Source: Cyanidiococcus yangmingshanensis
Lineage: Eukaryota; Rhodophyta; Bangiophyceae; Cyanidiales; Cyanidiaceae
Direction: 5' to 3'
Length of the DNA stretch: 64,000 nt
Assembly (NCBI GenBank): GCA_013995675.1
Contig: VWRR01000004.1
Location: forward strand, 434,001-498,000
Shown here: in pieces, positions 59,296-64,000 of the stretch
Numbering within the stretch: position 1 is the first letter of the stretch
Layout: the number at the start of each line of letters is the position of its first letter
The notes under the pieces: model-generated
Told to the model about the DNA's origin: nothing
What the model saw: only the letters and a program-made list of their open reading frames with translations
Database searches by the model: none
Made by a program: the position numbers and the translations under genes

Positions 59296-61439
59296 ATGAG
59301 GGATAATACCGTCTTGACGACACTTCCCGATGATCCTCTCTGCCGCTTGTTTGGCAGGTCTGCTTTCGATAAAACGCTGAAAAGGTTTTGGGACCGAAGT
59401 GGTGTGCAAAACCTAAAGCCTCCACGTGTTGGCTGGCGCGAGATAGACCTGTTTATGTTGTTCGAAGGAGTTCGTGCAGGTGGCGGCGTTGATTTAGTCC
59501 GACAGCGAAGAACTTTTCAACCGATAGCGCAGCAACAGCGTCTGTCATGGACAGCAACCAATGCCGGCAACGCACTTGGCAGGACCTATCAAAAGTGGTT
59601 GGAACCATGCGAGCGCGAACTCGGGGAAGCTATTGACGCTGCCGTCCGCATAAGCTCTTCTGATATGTCAACGTTTACACCAGGCGAACACATTGCAGCA
59701 GTTGTCTGTACGGGCATCATGGTTAATGAAATCGAACCCGAGGAAGCTGCAGAGTTTCCAGAGTATGAATCCGCTCGAACTGACTTGTTCCTGGACGTGC
59801 GTAACCACATCATCCGTGAATGGTGGCGGAATCCGTCGCAGCTGCTGGATGTTGAGATAATCGTGGATGGTTGTCCATCCGTCTATGAAGATCTCATTCG
59901 TTCATGTTTCCGATTTCTGCAGAGGCGTGGCACGATACAATTCGGTGCGCTACCATTGCCGCCTCTCAACATACCGGGCTCGGCACCTTCTGCGAGAGTT
60001 CTGATTATCGGCGGGGGCATTGCAGGCCTTGGTGCGGCCCGTCATTTGCGCCTATGCGAGCCGACCTTGGACGTGCGGGTTTTCGAGGCGCGTCCCCGGA
60101 TTGGAGGACGTATATGGACTGACCGACAACACTTTGAGGATTCACCTGTGGATCTCGGTGCAATGATCATTACTGGGATACGCCAGAATCCTCTAGGCAT
60201 TGTTGCCAAGAACCAGCTCGGATTGCGCCTACACGAAGTGGACACGAACTGTCCTATATTTGTGGACGTTCATCGAATCCTTGATCCAGAGACGGATGCA
60301 AAGATTGAACAAATATATAATGAGGTCCTCGCCGAAACGGTGCGAATGCGCCAGACTTTGCGTGACTCGCAACATCTTTCGCTGGGCGATGTGTTTAGGC
60401 GAGCATTGAGAAGAAGACTTGCCCAAGAGCCTGATTATTATTCCCGCATCATTGCATGGCATATCTCAAACCTTGAGTACGGCTGCGCGGCGCCACTCGA
60501 ATTGCTATCCTTATGCCACTGGGATCAAGATGACCCGTACGGATTTGAGGGCGAGCACTGTATGGTCGAGGGCGGGTTGGACCAGATTGTACGTGCTTTG
60601 GCAGCGGACTTGGATATTTGTCTAGGCCGGACAGTCCGGCACATCGATTGGTCCAATGAGCCAATTCGAGTTATTTTTGAAGACGACTCTGTCGCGCTTG
60701 CGGATTTTGTTATTCTTGCCTTGCCGTTGGGTGTCATGCGAGATCCAAAAGTGGTGCATTTTGTTCCTGAGCTGCCTGCTTGGAAACGGGCTGCCCTTCG
60801 TTCGGTTGGCAATGGAAATCTGAACAAAGTCGTGCTCCGTTTCTCGACAGCGTTTTGGTCGAGGGATATTGGTAGGGAACATTCTTCGGGAAACTTCAGT
60901 CTTTTGGAATTCAATGCCCCTTGGAGAATGTCTCTAATGATGACGGTCGTTTTTACATGTTCTGGGATCTCTCGCCTCTAACGGGTAATCCTATCCTCAT
61001 GAGCATGTTGCCTGCAGTCGCCGCGGATGCTATGGAACCTGAGAGTGATGATACTATTGTTGCAGCATGCATGCAGCGACTGCGGACTGTCTTTCCCGAG
61101 GCAACTAGAGCCATAGCAACTGTTGTCACGCGCTGGAGATCTGATTGCTTCTCGCAGGGCGCATATTCATACATTCCTGTGGGCAGCTCCGGTACCGCCT
61201 ATGACGATGCAGCCGAGCCCGTTGATGGCCGTCTCTTTTTTGCTGGTGAGTATACAAGTCGCAAACATCCGACCACAGCGGGTGGCGCCTACCTCAGCGG
61301 CCTCCATGCGGCCAGCGAACTCATACGCCAGTACGAGGAGACGCGGCAAGCCTCTGCGAACAGAGCGTCGGAAAATGTGCACCGATTACGTCGTAAGCGA
61401 CGATGCCAGGCCATCCAGTTGCTGGAGGCACTTAGCTAA
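59296..61439 (+). CDS. ARID-SWIRM-amine oxidase protein, LSD1/KDM1-like, with one apparent frame change
   Basis: A flavin-dependent histone-lysine demethylase homologue. Residues about 15-112 resemble an ARID/BRIGHT DNA-binding domain (FDKTLKRFWDRSG, EIDLFMLFEGVRAGGGVDLV, LGRTYQKWLEPCERE). About 130-222 is a SWIRM domain (EFPEYESARTDLFLDVRNHI, REWWRNP, RFLQRRGTIQFG). From about 233 is the amine oxidase domain: FAD fold GGGIAGLGAARHL, E264 in VFEARPRIGGR, CHWDQDDPYGFEGEH, and GNGNLNKV, whose K511 corresponds to the flavin-proximal lysine of LSD1. The animal-type tower insertion is absent. The first frame stops at 60981; homology resumes in another phase from about 60905 (GRFYMFWD, SQGAYSYIPVGSSG, LFFAGEYTSRKHPTTAGGA) to 61439. 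The frame change lies near 60875-60905. Confidence 0.85.
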
Positions 61440-62481
61440 GCTCAAGAATTTCTAGAATGAATCCCGGCACCTCAAGCGATCGGCGAGATCCCTCTGCATT
61501 TTCGGACTTGGCATTTAGAGGCGTCGCAGCATGAGCGCATGTGGACTAATTTGAAAATCTTTCTATTTTCAAGAAGCTATTTTCGAAATCGCTGCAGGCT
61601 CAGATTCCGTTACGATCGCTCATACACGAATGAAGCCCTCGGCCCGCAGGAATCAGCATCACTCGAGGACACGCGGAGACGAAGACAAAGCAGTACACCA
61701 AGGAATTGTTCTCCTGGTCCAATTCGCCAGTCCCAATGTTCCGGCGGCATCTATGGAGAAATCTGGATGATGATGACGCTTTGTCTCAGAGTCTGTATGC
61801 CCGCAGATCTAATATTCAAACAATCTATGCACGACGTTCATGGAGCGGTTTGGCAGTCCTATGCGGCGTCACCGTATATCTACTGCTCGTCGGTCTCGGT
61901 GATCTTGGCCGCGAGGGAGGCTCTAGTCATACTTTTGAAGTCTGAACATGCACGATCAGAGCGCTGCTTCAATTTCTTAGTCTGTGTGCCGGTGAAGAAA
62001 CACAATCAGATTTCTTCTCGCCCGGGGTCAGCTCGCATCCATGGCTGGCTTCAATTCTAGACTTACTCAGATTGAGGTTTCGACGACGAGCCGCATGAGA
62101 CCTGAATATAGTCCCAAAAGCGATGTAACCACCGATTTTCGATAAATATTTGTGTCAGCTCGGATCAATCGCGTATCATGCGTTCGAAAAGGCATGAACC
62201 GCTCGTCATCGTCGCGAACGCAGGCATGCCACAGCACTCGTTGGCGGCGATCTCGTGCGCCATCCGACCTGCGCGTGTGAACAGCGAGAAATTACGTCCC
62301 GCCAACAGGGCAGCCATAGCTCGTGACGTGACGGTGCGCCTCGCCGCCAGCGTCGAGCGTCGCAGTCGATGTGCCAAAACGCGGCTGGCTGAGATTGCGC
62401 TGCGCAAAGATTTCGATTGCGCGGAAACCCTGCTTGCGACGTGTGTGTGAACGTCCTGCTGGAACGCTCTAACTCGATCGC
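61440..62481. other. Gap with small possible genes before the pyrophosphatase
   Basis: About 1.0 kb. Plus-strand frames at 61539-62060 and 62178-62450 lack recognisable motifs; the latter is opposed by an antisense frame of similar length. The one with a plausible protein is the small membrane ORF listed at 61736. Confidence 0.35.
61736..61945 (+). CDS. Hypothetical 69-residue single-span protein
   Basis: A short ATG frame with a basic N-terminal part (MFRRHLWRNL, then ARRSNIQTIYARRSW), one well-defined membrane span (GLAVLCGVTVYLLLVGL) and a short polar tail. This is the shape of a small mitochondrial or endomembrane protein. No family is recognised, and the overlapping 173-codon frame on the same strand is an alternative. 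Confidence 0.3.
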   Translation: MFRRHLWRNLDDDDALSQSLYARRSNIQTIYARRSWSGLAVLCGVTVYLLLVGLGDLGREGGSSHTFEV

Positions 62482-64000
62482 ATGTTTACAGTAAGCGTCA
62501 TATTACTCGTCCTCGCTGTGATTGCGTTTGGAACTCTGGTATTCACGTTTCGTTTGTATGAGTACTTGATTGGGTGCCCCGAAGGGCCGATCGCTATGCG
62601 CGAGGTTGCGCGTCCAATCCAGGAGGGCGCCTATGGGTTTTTCAAGGTGCAGTATACGACGATAGCAAGTATTGCGTCTATCTTTGCGGTGCTGATTTAC
62701 TTTTTTGGGACTGGTGGTGCGGGTGGCTCGGCGCCTGTTTCGCCCCTACTGAATGCTACGGCGTTCTTGCTTGGTGGCACGCTCTCTGCACTCTCCGGTG
62801 TCCTCACTATGTACTTGGCGGTGCGTGTCAACGTGCGTGTCGCGGCAGCAGCTGCAAGATCTTACTCTGAAGCTATGAAAGTCTGCTTTCGAGGGGGTCT
62901 GTTTGGTGGGCTCTTGATCCTGAGTAACTGCCTTATAGGCTTTATTTTGCTCTACTGGTTCGCAACAATGACGGGAATGGCTGGCGGTGATATAACTCAA
63001 GTTCCCGTTCTGTTTGTTGGTTACGCGTTTGGTGCGTCCTTCGTAGCACTGTTTGCACAGCTTGGAGGAGGTATCTATACGAAAGCTGCAGATGTCGGAG
63101 CGGATATGGTTGGCAAAGTTGACACAGGCATCCCGGAGGATGACCCTCGAAATCCGGCCACAATCGCCGATTTGGTTGGTGACAATGTGGGTGACGCCTC
63201 TGGTCGTTCCTGCGACTTGTTCGAGTCTATATCTGCGGAGCTGGTGGGGGCAAGTATCCTTGGTGGAACGCTGGCACGGACAGCGAACCTCACGCCTTCA
63301 TCTCAAGCAGCATACGTTCTATTCCCACTTTGCGTGCATGCTGTTGGACTCATATGCAGCGCTCTTGGTGGCCTTGCTGTTCACGTGCGCCAAAATGGTG
63401 GCACGGATGAACAACGCTCCCTTCTGCGAGGCGATATTCCATCAGACGACCGTCTTGAGGATCCGATGGCAGTGATGAAACGAGGCTTTTCGCGTCACGA
63501 TGTTTCTGGCGGCAATCTCAATTTGGTTACTCTGTTGGCTGCTTTTGAGAGTGGGAAACGTAGCTCCAAAAGCTTGGTGGCATTATGCGCTCTGCGGAAT
63601 GATCGGACTGGCTGTATCGTATCTATATGTGCTTATCACCGAATACTACACGGATACAAAGTTCCGCCCAGTACGCGAGATTGCGTCTGCATCAGAGTAC
63701 GGTCACGGCACGAACGTTATCCGGATGCTAGCTGTTGGTCTCGAGTCGAGCATGCTGCCTGCGGTGGTGGTTTCAGCTGCTATTCTCGGCGCATATTGGC
63801 TTGGAGCAACCTCAGGTATGCCGGACCGGAACGCTGCCGGGATTTTCGGAACGGCGGTGGCCACCATGGGCATGCTCAGCTCTGCAGGCATTGTCCTGGC
63901 GATGGATGTTTTCGGGCCTGTGGCCGATAACGCTGGAGGTATAGCAGAAATGAGTGGAGCAGACCCGGAGGTTCGTCGAATCACGGATCGGCTCGATGCG
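62482..64000 (+). CDS. Membrane-bound proton-pumping pyrophosphatase, 5' part, with one apparent frame change
   Basis: An H+-PPase that couples pyrophosphate hydrolysis to proton transport into vacuole, acidocalcisome or Golgi-type compartments. It begins at the ATG with several membrane spans. The substrate-binding block [22 protein letters not shown] is at residues 204-225, then DLVGDNVGD and DLFES. Homology continues as [12 protein letters not shown], then moves to another phase: the first frame goes on to 63930 as nonsense, while the other phase reads [46 protein letters not shown] and [17 protein letters not shown]. The change lies near the three-base a-run at 63556-63558. The wording resembles the K-independent (type II, AVP2-like) group, but the diagnostic lysine lies past the window. 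The gene is cut by the right edge. Confidence 0.9.

Noticed and set aside
1-64000. Bacterial or organellar genome origin
   Set aside because: CAF1, VDAC, tubulin cofactor A, bystin, DBP10 and an LSD1-like protein are eukaryotic nuclear genes, and several proteins carry organelle-targeting extensions. Many frames start at non-ATG codons only because the frames are open upstream.

Overview
The window looks like nuclear DNA of a compact, intron-poor, photosynthetic eukaryote, most likely a unicellular red alga of the cyanidiophyte type. It carries ordinary eukaryotic nuclear genes (CAF1 deadenylase, tubulin cofactor A, VDAC, bystin, DBP10-type helicase, LSD1-type demethylase). Several proteins have basic, hydroxylated N-terminal extensions that look like plastid or mitochondrial targeting peptides (transketolase, glucose-6-phosphate isomerase, MutS, a DUF1995 protein, an ABCB half transporter). 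Nearly all genes are single open frames, and one tRNA has a 12-nt intron. The lineage is inferred from this style; no marker gene proves it.

Layout. 1-12360: CAF1, a small membrane protein, organellar MutS, a 2-kb stretch with no recognisable gene, a coiled-coil membrane protein, a small secreted-type ORF and an ABCG half transporter. 12361-21838 and 22428-31905: two direct copies of a 9.48-kb segment, offset by exactly 10,067 bases. Each copy carries dUTPase, HMP-P kinase (ThiD), glucose-6-phosphate isomerase, an RMI1-like OB-fold protein and transketolase. A unique 589-bp spacer separates them. 31906-46234: AT-richer, gene-poor DNA with a glycosyltransferase-like protein, a carbonyl-reductase-type SDR, TBCA, a MAK11-like WD40 protein, a tRNA, a TauE/SafE transporter and VDAC. 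46235-64000: a class IV aminotransferase-like protein, bystin, a DUF1995 protein, DBP10/DDX54, a possible Tim17-like protein, a plastid-type ABCB transporter, an ARID-SWIRM-amine-oxidase protein and the 5' part of a proton-pumping pyrophosphatase that runs off the right edge.

The main signal is in the duplication. About 8.4 kb of the two copies is almost base-identical (I found one substitution), but the transketolase genes differ in two sharply bounded islands (336 and 43 bp, no indels). These islands encode the thiamine-diphosphate/Mg motif and the substrate-channel loops. The duplication also ends at the transketolase ATG, so the two genes have unrelated upstream sequence. This looks like two functionally distinct transketolases whose shared parts are kept identical by gene conversion, or a recent duplication followed by patch replacement. 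ThiD makes a precursor of transketolase's cofactor and GPI makes a transketolase substrate, so much of the segment serves one metabolic junction.

Three host genes (TauE/SafE, LSD1-like, pyrophosphatase) each show one apparent frame change with homology continuing in another frame. This may mean single-base consensus errors, very small introns or real lesions. I saw no CRISPR array, insertion sequence, retroelement or virus-like element.
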